A stretch of DNA of 64,000 nt from Rickettsia endosymbiont of Gonocerus acuteangulatus (GTDB lineage: Bacteria; Pseudomonadota; Alphaproteobacteria; Rickettsiales; Rickettsiaceae). The position numbers and the translations under genes were made by a program. Below the pieces are notes generated by a model. It saw only the letters and a program-made list of their open reading frames with translations, was not told the DNA's origin and did no database searches. Each line of letters opens with the position of its first letter. Position 1 is the stretch's first letter. The stretch is taken from assembly GCF_964026435.1 (NCBI RefSeq), contig NZ_OZ032147.1:1426001-1490000 (forward strand), given 5' to 3'. Positions 48,568-57,396 of this stretch are shown in pieces.

Positions 48568-48984
48568 ATGTTACCTAGTAATAAAAATCCTGATAAAAAT
48601 TTGCAGAAATTACAAGTTATCAGTGATAACATAACTAAACTTATTATTTATAAACCGCCAGGAGTTATCAATAATAATATAGGTGAGCTTGTCTTACAAG
48701 AGCCACAAGTTATCGACGATAATATACCTGAACTTACTCTTCGTGAACTACAAGGATTTATCAATAATAATATAAATTTAAAAATTAACAATATTAATGT
48801 TAATAGTAGAGGTCGCTTTTCTGTTAGTATTTCCGGTAATGTTGATTTTGTAAATCCAATTTTAAAAAATTCTTGGAGTGGTGGCACTATAACAGGAAAT
48901 TTAGGAACTACCAATTCTCTTGCTGGTATTATTACACAGGCTGATACTAATCTACTAAGCATGTTGAAGCAACTAGATATATGA
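48568..48984 (+). CDS. hypothetical protein with internal repeats
   Basis: The ATG follows AAGGAGAAAGATT, an excellent ribosome-binding site. The 138-residue protein has three repeated stretches, seen as LQKLQVISDNITKLII, KPPGVINNNIGELVLQ and EPQVIDDNIPELTLRELQGF. A Gly/Ser/Thr-rich part follows (GRFSVSISGNVDFV, WSGGTITGNLGTTNSLAG). I know no family. There is no signal peptide. The stop overlaps the next reading frame by four bases. Confidence 0.68.
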   Translation: MLPSNKNPDKNLQKLQVISDNITKLIIYKPPGVINNNIGELVLQEPQVIDDNIPELTLRELQGFINNNINLKINNINVNSRGRFSVSISGNVDFVNPILKNSWSGGTITGNLGTTNSLAGIITQADTNLLSMLKQLDI

Positions 48985-49175
48985 ATGTAAACGAGATTAA
49001 TTTTGACGGAATTGCTCCAAGTGAACACTCAGCTCATATTAAATATATAGAGCAAAATTTAGGAGTAAAAGTATTTTATCCGGCAGCACCTGAAGGAGAT
49101 CCAGCTATAAAAATAGATGGTATGAAAGTTATAGGATTAACCTCCGAAGGGAAATATCTAGTTGATGAAATATAG
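48981..49175 (+). CDS. small hypothetical protein
   Basis: The frame starts in the ATGA overlap with the gene before and reads MNVNEINFDGIAPSEHSAHI. It ends after 64 residues with GMKVIGLTSEGKYLVDEI. The overlap suggests translational coupling with the gene upstream. It might instead be the C-terminal part of that gene after an ancient frameshift. No family is recognised. Confidence 0.6.
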   Translation: MNVNEINFDGIAPSEHSAHIKYIEQNLGVKVFYPAAPEGDPAIKIDGMKVIGLTSEGKYLVDEI

Positions 49176-49244
49176 AAAATTAATAATCATAGGTTTGTCT
49201 TCTATATCATCCTTGTTTAAGGTTTATTTGTATAGGTTAAAAAG

Positions 49245-49575
49245 TGCTTTCGGTGTCATCCCGTGGACAAGCCAATAGTACCGGACAGTTATTAAAAAAA
49301 TGTTATATTTTATTCAGGTGTAGGTGATTTTATATGTCATTCCCGCGAAAGCGGGAATCCAGGAAAAAAAAAGTCTAAATACAGCAATTTTTTAGAATAT
49401 AAAAGCTTGATTTATCTCGCTTTATGCTGGATTCCCGCCTACGCGGGAATGACATAGAATAATAACTGTCCGGTACTATTGGACAAGCCACGGGATGACA
49501 CAGGGGGAAAATGATCCACGCAGGCAAAGCCTCACGCGGGAATGACATAAAGGGTGCAACAACCTAGTTCCCAAG
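49245..49575. repeat. nested palindromic repeats
   Basis: An outer pair, CCAATAGTACCGGACAG at 49272-49288 and CTGTCCGGTACTATTGG at about 49467-49483, encloses a complete family 2 palindrome (GTCATTCCCGCGAAAGCGGG to ACGCGGGAATGACAT). More arms follow to 49575. The same outer word lies at 50285 (diverged) and at 63660. One repeat family has inserted in another. Confidence 0.85.
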
Positions 49576-49620
49576 CCCTAGTGTGACAAAAGCGGAAATT
49601 ACATTCAACTTATAAATTTA

Positions 49621-49648
49621 TTGACTTTTTAGTAGTCATATATAGAAT
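49621..49648 (+). promoter_or_regulatory. candidate sigma-70 promoter
   Basis: TTGACT (49621-49626) and TAGAAT (49643-49648) each match the consensus at five of six bases, with 16 bp between. The predicted start is near 49655, at the beginning of a strongly structured transcript. Confidence 0.6.
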
Positions 49649-49654
49649 CGTAAC

Positions 49655-49870
49655 CGGAATAGTTAATGTTATTCTGGGACTTCAAAAACCCAAACCCAAG
49701 ATGGGCAGTATCAACCATAAAATGATACAAACCTCGACTGCTATGGTTGGGGTGATAATAGTCATGTTCAAGGTTTAAGGTGTAAACCTTAAACCTAAAA
49801 GCTATTATGACTGATCTTAGGCAGTTTTTTGAACGCCCCGACCACCAAAATTATATAATTTGGTGGTTTT
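49655..49870 (+). ncRNA. candidate structured RNA or leader, about 215 nt
   Basis: The stretch has no reading frame but contains several helices. CCGGAATA pairs with TATTCTGG near the 5' end. GGTTGGGGTG (49745-49754) pairs with CGCCCCGACC (49834-49843), including G-U pairs. This encloses ATAATAG with CTATTAT, and AGGTTTAAGG (49771-49780) with CCTTAAACCT (49787-49796). A promoter lies before it and an intrinsic terminator ends it. A small reading frame starts 21 bases downstream. It may be an sRNA such as 6S, or an attenuator. I found no diagnostic motif of tmRNA, RNase P or SRP RNA. Confidence 0.6.
49842..49870 (+). terminator. intrinsic terminator of the RNA candidate
   Basis: CCACCAAA (49842-49849) pairs with TTTGGTGG (49859-49866) and four T follow. 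Its first two bases also belong to the inner RNA helix ending at 49843, so the two structures compete slightly. Confidence 0.82.
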
Positions 49871-49890
49871 AATTATTCGGGAGTCATCAA

Positions 49891-50072
49891 ATGTCAAATC
49901 AAAATAAAAAAACCATCAACAATATTACGTTAGATCTCGTTGAAAAAGAGATAAATATTCTCAAAGACGAAGTTTTGCACATTTATTAGAAAACCCCGCA
50001 ACAGAAGAAAATATTGAAAGAATAGAACAACGTTTAGAGGAACTTGAAAAAATGCTTTATAATGTTGTATAG
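49891..50072 (+). pseudogene. small coiled-coil-like protein, frameshifted
   Basis: The ATG follows CGGGAG and reads MSNQNKKTINNITLDLVEKE and ILKDEV, then stops in frame. In another frame AHLLENPATEENIERIEQRL and EELEKMLYNVV continues to a TAG at 50072. The 182-bp length is out of frame, so one small indel near 49972 broke it. The heptad-like leucines suggest a short coiled coil. No family is recognised. It lies directly downstream of the RNA candidate. Confidence 0.65.
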
Positions 50073-50114
50073 TTATTGTTATATCTTCCTTGCTTAAGGT
50101 TTGTTTGGATAGTT

Positions 50115-50345
50115 CGAAAAGCATCCTCGGTGTCATTCCCGCGGAGGCGGTAATCCAATAATAAAAAAACATAAATAAAACAAGTTTTTAAAACTAAAAG
50201 CTTGATATATCTCGCTTTACCCTGGATTTCCGCCTACGCGGGAATGACATATAAGGTCACCTATACCTGAATAAAATATAACATTTTTTTAAACTGCCGG
50301 GTACTATTGAATAAATCACGGAATGACGGGGGAGAATGAACCACG
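50115..50345. repeat. RPE-like repeat cluster
   Basis: GTCATTCCCGCGGAGGCGGT with AATCCA is inverted as TGGATTTCCGCC and TACGCGGGAATGACAT (family 2). The right part carries the reverse of the TATTCAGGT...CCGGACAG word at 49278-49325. Together the two clusters form a diverged inverted pair around the RNA candidate. Confidence 0.82.
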
Positions 50346-50921
50346 CAATAAATCTTACAAATCTTTACAATTGTCATTGCTAAAATAAAAGGGACCAGTA
50401 AATTGCACGAAAAAGGGACCAGAGAAGTTGGTGTGACCTAATAAGGTTAATGTGCAATATTCACTAGATAATTAAGCAAGTAAATATCTAGTGATACAAT
50501 GATAAGAATAAATATGTATACAACAATTATCACCCTTTATAAACAAGGCAATAGTCAAAGGAATATTGCCAAACTAACAAGAACAGACCGCAAAACAGTA
50601 CGAAAAATAATAAACCGCTATGTAGAGGCTGGTACAGAATCCCCAGCAATCTATGAACGATCTTCAGTTTTGGATTTTTGGCACGAAAAAATAATTGAGT
50701 TATTAGAAAAAAATCTGAGTTACATAAGAATTTTTGAGGAGTTAAAAAATCAAGGTTATACAAGCAGTTATACTTCTTTGACCCGTTATATCAAAAAATA
50801 TAAAATTAAGGATAACAGTTGCATTCGTTTTCATACTTTAGCAGGAGAGGAAGCACAAGTAGATTTTGGTGACATAGGCTTACAGTATAATTCTAAAGGG
50901 CGTAGAGTTAAAGCATATGTA

Positions 50922-51446
50922 ATAAAAGTAATCCCCGCCGCAAGCAGCGGGGTATTTTAGAAGAAAGCTAGCTGATGATCCTCATGCAGTTTCTGATATT
51001 CCTTGCCTTGGTTTTTTACGTATTTTCCTATCATATTCTCATTTCCATGCTTACCTACCGTACTCGTAAAATATCCATCAGTCCAAAATTCTCCACCCCA
51101 TAATTGTTTCTTTACCTGTGGACACTGTCTAAATATTTGACGAGCTGTAACACTTTTAATTGTTGTTACTATTTTTGTTACGCTATAGGTTGGTACAGAT
51201 TGTACCAAAAAATGGACATGATCTTCATCAACCCCTATTTCTAAAAATTTTATTTGATATCTCTTTTCTATCTCTAAACATATTTCTCGTAATACTTGAT
51301 CAACTGATACGTCAAACACTGCTCGGCGATATTTTGCTGGAAATACCATGTGATACAGCAGTACCGTAACATTATGACTTTTATGTATATATTTGCTCAT
51401 TCCGCCATATTACGCCGCAAGCGGCGGGGAATATACCCAAAAGAGA
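50922..51446 (-). mobile_element. IS200-type element, copy 4
   Basis: A 525-bp copy opposite in direction to istA. Read on its own strand it follows TTAAA. The uninterrupted istA copies show that no base was lost or gained, and this fixes the element ends as TCTCTTTTGG and ATTACTTTTAT. Confidence 0.96.
50957..51400 (-). CDS. tnpA: IS200-type HUH transposase TnpA, copy 4
   Basis: 147 residues, the same as the protein at 14623-15066, with HVHF and IGKYVKNQ. Complete. Confidence 0.94.
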   Translation of the reverse strand: MSKYIHKSHNVTVLLYHMVFPAKYRRAVFDVSVDQVLREICLEIEKRYQIKFLEIGVDEDHVHFLVQSVPTYSVTKIVTTIKSVTARQIFRQCPQVKKQLWGGEFWTDGYFTSTVGKHGNENMIGKYVKNQGKEYQKLHEDHQLAFF

Positions 51447-52428
51447 TTTAATATGCGTTTAAGCTATAGTCGCCTTGATTATTATGAAGTAGTGTTTGAT
51501 CAAAGTTGTCAAACATGGATTCAATGTCATATCAATGCATTTAATTATTTTGCTGGTAGTCCAAAAGTAATAAAACTTGATAATCTTAAAGCTGGAGTAG
51601 TAGATGCCAATTTTTATGAGCCAGTATATCAGAAGGAATATAAGTGCTTAGCCGATCATTATGGAATTTTACTTTCTCCTTGTCGAGTGTATCAACCGCA
51701 AGAAAAAGGCAAAGTTGAGTCGGGAATAAAATACGTTAAAAATAATTTTTTTGCTGGTCGTAAATTTGATAGATATGAAGAATTAACAAATGGTCTTGCA
51801 AATTGGTTAAATAAGGCCAATAGCCGAATACATGGTACTACTAAGAGAATACCTAGAGAACTGTTTGAGCAAGAGGAAAGAAGTAGTTTGATTCCTTTAC
51901 CATTAGAAACTTTTGATTTGTCATCTTGGCATAATCGAAAAGTAGCAAAAGATTGTCATATTACCATAGATAATAATTATTACTCTGTACCAGCAAAATA
52001 TATATACAGTGAGGTAATGGTACAATTGTCCCCAAAACTTGTTCAAATATTTTCTATACAAAATGATTTAATAGCAAGACACGTTAGAACAGAGGGCAAG
52101 GGGATATTTACCACTAATCCGTCTCATTATGCTAAATACAAACGTCTATGCCCAGGTTTTATAGAATATAGTGAACATTATCAACAACAAATGCAGCAGA
52201 TAGGGAATAATTGCAGTTTATTATTAGAATCATTACAACAAACAAGAGTGAATGATTGGCAACGTTGTGCACGAGGTATCATTTCTTTACGTAAGGTTTA
52301 CAATGATGACTTAATAGATAAAGCCTGTCATAGAGCACTACATTATGGTATAAGTTCTTACTCTAAAATTAAGAATATTTTAAATAGTAATGCAGTAAAC
52401 TTACCATTACCAGAGTTTGGAGGTAATA

Positions 52429-53172
52429 ATGCAGAACTTATTTAATGACCTACGAAGCTTTAGATTATCAGGTATAGTCAATAGTTTAAATGAAAGGATT
52501 ATTTATGCTCAAAATAATAAACTAGGATTTAAAGAATTTCTATCACTATTATGTGAAGATGAAAAATCTAACCGTAAGGATAATAATTACCGTCGCCGTA
52601 AAAGTGCTGCTAAATTGCCGGTAACTAAAAATTTAGAAGACTTTGATTTTAATTTCCAACCAAGTGTTGATGCCAAAGTAATAAGTGATTTATCAACTTG
52701 TGATTATATTAATACTAAGGGAAATGTAATATTCATAGGTGATTCAGGAACTGGGAAAACTCATCTTGCCATTGGGCTAGCATTAAAAGCTTTAACACGA
52801 GAATACTCTGTATATTTTACTACGGTATCGGATATGCTTTATAATTTACATATTGCAAGAGCAGATAATAGTTATCACAAAAAGGTTAAATTACTCCTAT
52901 CGTTTGATTTATTAATTCTTGATGAGCTCGGGTTTAAGCAATTGCCAAAACATTCAGTAGAAGACTTTTTTAATATTATTGCTAAACGATATGAAAATAA
53001 ATCTACCATTATTACCACAAACAAGGATTTTGAAAAATGGAATGAAATATTTGCTGATGAAGTATTAACTCATGCAATTATTGATCGAGTGGTACATCAT
53101 GCTCATATACTAAACATAAAAGGTAAAAGTTATCGTATTAATAACTATAAATCTGGAGGTAATATGGCATAA
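52429..53172 (+). CDS. istB: IS21 helper ATPase IstB, copy 2, intact
   Basis: It starts at the ATG (MQNLFNDLRS) preceded by GGAGG, inside the end of istA. Walker A GDSGTGKTHLAIG and Walker B LLILDELGF are present. With istA broken, expression here depends on the C-terminal half of the istA transcript. Confidence 0.92.
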   Translation: MQNLFNDLRSFRLSGIVNSLNERIIYAQNNKLGFKEFLSLLCEDEKSNRKDNNYRRRKSAAKLPVTKNLEDFDFNFQPSVDAKVISDLSTCDYINTKGNVIFIGDSGTGKTHLAIGLALKALTREYSVYFTTVSDMLYNLHIARADNSYHKKVKLLLSFDLLILDELGFKQLPKHSVEDFFNIIAKRYENKSTIITTNKDFEKWNEIFADEVLTHAIIDRVVHHAHILNIKGKSYRINNYKSGGNMA

Positions 53173-53268
53173 AAATTTTTAAATATAGTGGTTCCTTTTT
53201 CGTGCAATTTACTGGTCCCTTTTTAATTGACAATGACACAATGATGTATTTTTATATAGGCTATTATT

Positions 53269-53613
53269 TTGTCCTTTAAAACTAAGCTATTCCTTATTAC
53301 AATAATTAGCGGTATAATATTATACTTTGCTATTCCTCCTACTCCTCTGCTTGAAAAGGTAAGTTTCTCGCAAAGAGTATTTGATAGAAATGGTGAGTTA
53401 ATGCGTATCTTCCTTTCTAAAGATGATAAATATCGGATATTTACTCCGCTTGATGAAGTACCGCAAAGCTTTATAGAAGCAGTTTTATTGTATGAGGATA
53501 AGCATTTTTATAAACATTTCAGTATTAATCCCAGCTCTTTAGTCAAAGCTTTTTATGCTACTTATATAAAAAATGATCGTAAGATAGGCGGCGCTACTAT
53601 AACAATGCAGGTA
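53269..53613 (+). pseudogene. pbpC: penicillin-binding protein 1C, N-terminal fragment
   Basis: The frame opens at a TTG (53269) with SFKTKLFLITIISGIILYFA, a membrane anchor. The start of the glycosyltransferase domain follows: FDRNGELMRIFLS, then the catalytic Glu in VLLYEDKHFYKHFSINPSSL and KIGGATITMQV. PbpC polymerises peptidoglycan glycan strands. Only about 115 of roughly 700-770 residues remain. An IS630-type element with TA at the junction replaces the rest, and an IS21 copy ends 30 bases upstream. The gene is dead unless its remainder is elsewhere. Confidence 0.88.
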
Positions 53614-54135
53614 TAGCTTAATGCGATAAGGTAGTGACTTATAGTATGAGTTGGATTATACTAAATGAAAAACTTATGGCAAAGGCATATTCATACGATT
53701 TAAGAATACGAGTAATAAAAAGTTTAACAGATGGTAAAACAATAAAAGAGACTTCAGAGATATACTCTATTAGTAGGAAGACTATAATAGAGTGGAAAAA
53801 ATTAAAGAAACAAACTGGGGATGTCAAAGCAAAAAGTGGTTATCATACAGGACATCGTAGAATAATAAGAGACATAGAGGGATTTAAAAAATTTATAGAA
53901 TTAAATTTTGATAAAACCACCATGGAGCTAGCTAATAACTGGAGTCAAAAAGTATCTGCAAGTACGATATCAAGATTGCTTAATAAATTAGGTTATAGTT
54001 ATAAAAAAAACTTTTCTTCATCCCAAAAGGGATATTGGTCTAAGGAATGAGTTTATATTGAAACTAAAAACTATAGATAAACAAGATTTAGTATTTATCG
54101 ATGAGTCTGGGATAGAAGATAATAGCTTGTGTTAG
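53614..54135 (+). pseudogene. second IS630-type element, truncated
   Basis: The left end TAGCTTAATGCGATAAGGTA follows TA of pbpC. The transposase starts at 53676 (MAKAYSYDLRIRVIKSLTDG), related to but distinct from the other IS630 proteins. At AAAAAAAAC near 54003 the frame shifts: one frame stops at 54050, the other goes on with KTFLHPKRDIGLRNEFIL and the catalytic LVFIDESGIED before a stop near 54132. The remainder of the DDE domain is missing. Foreign sequence of unknown origin lies up to an IS30 copy near 54200. Confidence 0.82.
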
Positions 54136-54233
54136 CAACGGAAGTAAAATGATACAGAGCAACGGATAAAAATTGATACAGTATTAAAGTGAAAATGCAA
54201 GGACTAAGTAGAACAAAACCTATAAATTTTCTG

Positions 54234-55558
54234 GAGTCTTTCTAATTAAGTGTGTAAATTTTTCATAGGGCTTAAATTCTACCTTCAAATTTTATCAAAA
54301 AGTGAGCCATAGCTGCGTTCCAGTTTGGAATCGGCATAGCCCATTTCTTGGTCATATAATCAATTGCCAAATATAAGGTCTTAAAAACGGCATTATCATT
54401 TGGAAAAACCCGTTTATTCTTGGTAACCTTACGTAATTGGCTATTGACAGATTCTACACTATTTGTTGTGTATATTACTTTCCTTATCGCCTCAGGGTAT
54501 CCTAGAAAAACCATTAAATTTTCCCAATGAACATACCAAGATTTAGCAATTTGTGGATACTGTTTACTCCATTTAGCTTCAAAAGATTCTAAAGCAAGAT
54601 GTGCTTCTTCCTCTGTGCTAGCAGTATAAATAGGCTTTAAATCAGCCGCTAATTCTTTTCGGTCTTTATATGATACATATTTTAAACTATTTCTAATCTG
54701 ATGTACAATACATAATTGATGTTCGGTTTTCGGAAAAACTGCCTCTATCGCCTCAGACATACCGGTTAAATTATCACTGCAAGCAATAAGCATGTCTTGC
54801 ATACCTCTGTTCTTCATCTCAGTAAAATTACCAAGCCAAAATTTTGCTCCTTCATTTTCACTGATCCACAATCCTAAAATATCCTTCCTGCCAGATAAAT
54901 CAATACCTAATGCTACATATACAGACTTATTGATAATTCGTTTATCTTGACGTACTTTTACTACTAAACAGTCAAAAAATACTATAGCATATACTCGATC
55001 CAATGGTCGGCTTTGCCATATCTTGACATCCTCAATTACATCATCAGTAATTTGACTTATCAAACTTTCGCTAACGTCAGCTCCATACAATTCTTGCATT
55101 TGAATCTTAATATCAGATAAGCTCATTCCTTTAGCGTATAACGATATTATTTTATCATCAAATCCTTCAATACGTCTTTGACGCTTTGGAATTAATGCAG
55201 GTTCAAATGTACTACTTCTATCCCTTGGAACCTCAATCTCTATAACTCCATTATTTGTTACTAGATTCTTTACATTCTTACCATTACGAACATTATCACT
55301 ATCAGTATGACAATATTTATCATATCCTAAGTGATTATTCATCTCTGACTGCAATGCCTTCTCTACAAGCCGTTTGGTTAATTGCTTTAATAAACCATCC
55401 TCTTTAAGTAATGTTAATATATCTGTATCATTATTTATTAATAAATCTATCGCTTGATTCATTGCTTCATTTTGTTTTTGGTGCATATAATTTCTCCTTT
55501 TGTTATATTATATTTTATATAACCTTTGAGAAATTCCCACACTTATTTGGACAGAGCC
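54234..55558 (-). mobile_element. IS256-family element, copy C
   Basis: 1325 bp, one A shorter than copies A and B in the leader A-run. ATTTTCTG on both sides (54226-54233 and 55559-55566) is an 8-bp target duplication, a clean insertion into IS30. Confidence 0.96.
54272..55486 (-). CDS. IS256-family transposase, copy C, intact
   Basis: 404 residues with a full DDE set. It differs from copies A and B by Leu for Ser in NDTDILTLLKED. Probably active. Confidence 0.95.
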   Translation of the reverse strand: MHQKQNEAMNQAIDLLINNDTDILTLLKEDGLLKQLTKRLVEKALQSEMNNHLGYDKYCHTDSDNVRNGKNVKNLVTNNGVIEIEVPRDRSSTFEPALIPKRQRRIEGFDDKIISLYAKGMSLSDIKIQMQELYGADVSESLISQITDDVIEDVKIWQSRPLDRVYAIVFFDCLVVKVRQDKRIINKSVYVALGIDLSGRKDILGLWISENEGAKFWLGNFTEMKNRGMQDMLIACSDNLTGMSEAIEAVFPKTEHQLCIVHQIRNSLKYVSYKDRKELAADLKPIYTASTEEEAHLALESFEAKWSKQYPQIAKSWYVHWENLMVFLGYPEAIRKVIYTTNSVESVNSQLRKVTKNKRVFPNDNAVFKTLYLAIDYMTKKWAMPIPNWNAAMAHFLIKFEGRI

Positions 55559-55961
55559 ATTTTCTGCCCAAATTTCATTGGGGGTTTTATAACCAAAAAT
55601 CTTTCTTGGCATGTTATTTAAAATCTCAGCAACATTGTCAAGACCTCTTTGTGTAACGGTAGTAATATCTGTATTTTTAGGTAAAATTCTATGAATCATA
55701 GAATTCATTTTTTCCACTAATGCTTTTTGTCTAGGGCGGTATGGATCACAAAAGAAAGTTTGAAACCCAGATAGTCTATAGGCAACATGCCCCACAAACT
55801 CTTTGCCATTATCCATAGTAATAGTCTTTCTCACACTATTTGGAAGAGTTTTTATCTTTCTTAAAAAACCATTGGTAACTGTTGTAGCTCTCTTGGAGTT
55901 ATTCAGCACTAAAATAATCTTTTGACTCTTTATTATCCACCAGTGCACCAATATTCATACA

Positions 55962-56281
55962 TGTTTTATTCATATTAGCTTTAAAAAATTCTTTAAAAGA
56001 TTCTGAATCTTTTATCTTATGACTATGTCCTTTCTGATAACCAGTTGCTGCTTCTAAAGTACCTTGCTTATCTTTTAATTTTTTCCATTTATATATAGTA
56101 TCACGACTTACTAAATAATTTACTTACCTTACTTATTCGTATCCCTGCTTCTACAGCTTTTATAACTCTTAGTCTTAGTTCTATTGCATATGCTCGTGCC
56201 ATATCTCTTTACATGCTTGTTAATATTTGCTTACTATAACATGATACTCTCGCTCTGTCAGTACCTTAATGACTTATGCTA
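55962..56281 (-). mobile_element. IS630-family element, 5' fragment
   Basis: These 320 bases hold the end TAGCATAAGTCATT (read from 56281) and the first 80 or so codons of the transposase (MARAYAIELRL). A 3-bp deletion lies near 56111. TA at 56282-56283 follows. The 3' part is replaced by IS30 sequence. The element truncates an ankyrin-type gene. Confidence 0.85.
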
Positions 56282-56973
56282 TAATACTTATCCTCTTGTG
56301 CTTTTAATTGCTCTTTTAATTTAGCATGCTCTTGATTTTGTTGTTTTATTAATTCTTTAGCTTGTGCCTCTATCTTAAAAAATTCTACTTTTGTAGGATG
56401 ATCCAAAAGTGGTTTTACAAGATTTTCTATTTCTCTTATATATTCCCTACAAATAATAGAATTAGCGGCGTCCCAAATATTATCCGCAGCTTCTTTTATT
56501 TGATCCTGATCTATAGTTATTTTCTTAATTTTATCATTTAACAAAACTTACGCTATGTTTGATATAATGCCCATGAATTAAGGGATATTATGAAGTGCTT
56601 CACTATAAAACATTGCTGTGTAATAAGAGTTTTTAGCATATTTGCTATAACATAGCGTAAGTTTTGTTAATTTATCTTTGAGTTTTTGAAAACTTATATC
56701 ACATAACAAATTACATATATTTTTATCCTTAGCTAAACTTAATGCCGTATTACCACTATTATTAACTTGATTGATAACTTCATATGTCATTTTAGAAGCA
56801 AGCCTTTCACAAACTGTATATAACCCCTTATTAGCAACCGACATTAAAGTTGTGTAGCCATTATCACTAGCTTTATTGAGTTCTTTTGAATTTATTTCAT
56901 TAATAAATCTAAGTGCTTTTTCTTCGTTTCGTTCTTTTATTGCGTTTATAAAATTTTCATAGGTCCATACCAT
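56282..56973 (-). pseudogene. ankyrin-repeat protein, split by a MITE and truncated by IS630
   Basis: The gene starts at 56973 (MVWTYENFINAIKERNEEKA). Ankyrin-type units follow: NKASDNGYTTLMSVANKGLY and NQVNNSGNTALSLAKDKNIC. After KLKDKL the MITE 56542-56666 interrupts. Removing it and one TTAA joins this to NDKIKKITIDQDQIKEAADN in frame. A charged coiled coil (QEHAKLKEQLKAQEDKYY) follows and is cut by IS630 at 56281. The ankyrin plus coiled-coil design suggests a protein-binding or effector role, which is inference only. Confidence 0.85.
56542..56666 (-). mobile_element. 125-bp MITE, copy 4
   Basis: TTAA lies on both sides (56538-56541 and 56667-56670). The sequence appears identical by eye to the copy at 6794-6918. 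Confidence 0.93.
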
Positions 56974-57054
56974 AATTCTACCATTGTTTGAACAAGTGCT
57001 TTAACCATAACTATCTCTTTATTAAAAATTGATAATAAATTAAGGTTATAATAA

Positions 57055-57140
57055 AAAACTACTGGATCTAGTTCCCAAGCCACGGGATGACAGAGGAAAA
57101 ATTGATCCACGCAGGCAATGCCTCTTCGCAATGACGGAAA
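57055..57140. repeat. RPE-like fragment
   Basis: TGGATCTAGTTCCCAAGCCA, CGGGATGACAGAGG and TGATCCACGCAGGCAATGCC match words of the repeat cluster at 14052. It lies upstream of the ankyrin gene and could carry part of its leader. Confidence 0.7.
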
Positions 57141-57158
57141 CAGAAATATATTTTAATA

Positions 57159-57396
57159 TTAAATTACCTCACCAAATTCCCTGTACTCCGGCAGTACACC
57201 GCCTAATACTTCAGAATTATGTACTTCTTGCTGGGCATCAATTATTTCATTAAGACGATTTTGTAAATCGATTAATTTTGCTTTAGTATTGTTATTACAA
57301 TTTATAATATCTTGTATACTTGCATATATCGTTGGTAGGTCAGTTGTATTTTCTTCTAGCTGGTTTATTTTTTGAGAAATACTAATTTCAATTATA
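57159..57396 (-). pseudogene. hypothetical protein, C-terminal fragment cut by IS630
   Basis: About 75 codons read ISISQKINQLEENTTDLPTI, then YASIQDIINCNNNTKAKLID and LQNRLNEIIDAQQEVHNSEV, and stop at 57159. The pattern suggests a helical, coiled-coil protein. The N-terminal part has been replaced by IS630 copy 4, which starts at TA 57395-57396. I know no family. Confidence 0.65.

Larger units (their letters stand above)
50499..52445 (+). pseudogene. istA: IS21 transposase IstA, copy 2, split by IS200
   Basis: Codons 1-141 (50499-50921) end at RVKAYV and the rest starts at 51447 with FNMRLSYSRLDYY. Removing 525 bp restores the 473-codon gene seen at 2450-3871. The first catalytic Asp (VDFGD) lies before the insertion, the second Asp and Glu after it. 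Confidence 0.93.
50372..53238 (+). mobile_element. IS21-family element, copy 2, carrying an IS200 insertion
   Basis: 2867 bp, equal to 2342 plus the 525-bp IS200 copy. The ends TGTCATTG and CAATGACA are flanked by CAAT (50368-50371 and 53239-53242), a 4-bp duplication. istA is interrupted and istB is intact. It ends 30 bases before the pbpC remnant and probably removed that gene's promoter region. Confidence 0.93.
54200..55960 (-). pseudogene. IS30-family element, truncated and carrying IS256 copy C
   Basis: The left end GACTAAGTAGAACAAAACCT matches that at 23821. The C-terminal coding part runs from 55951 down to 55559 and again at 54200-54233. IS256 copy C lies between, near the stop codon of the transposase (NEIWAEN). 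The upstream half of the gene is missing: at about 55960 the sequence changes to an IS630 fragment. One indel lies in the CTCTTTATTATCC stretch near 55930. Confidence 0.87.

Noticed and set aside
49655-49870. 6S RNA, tmRNA, RNase P RNA or SRP RNA as the identity of the structured RNA
   Set aside because: I saw no diagnostic motif, and the 5' end forms its own hairpin and does not pair with the 3' end as 6S would. The identity is left open.
49930-50172. Minus-strand frame of 80 codons
   Set aside because: It is antisense to the small broken gene at 49891-50072 and runs into a repeat.
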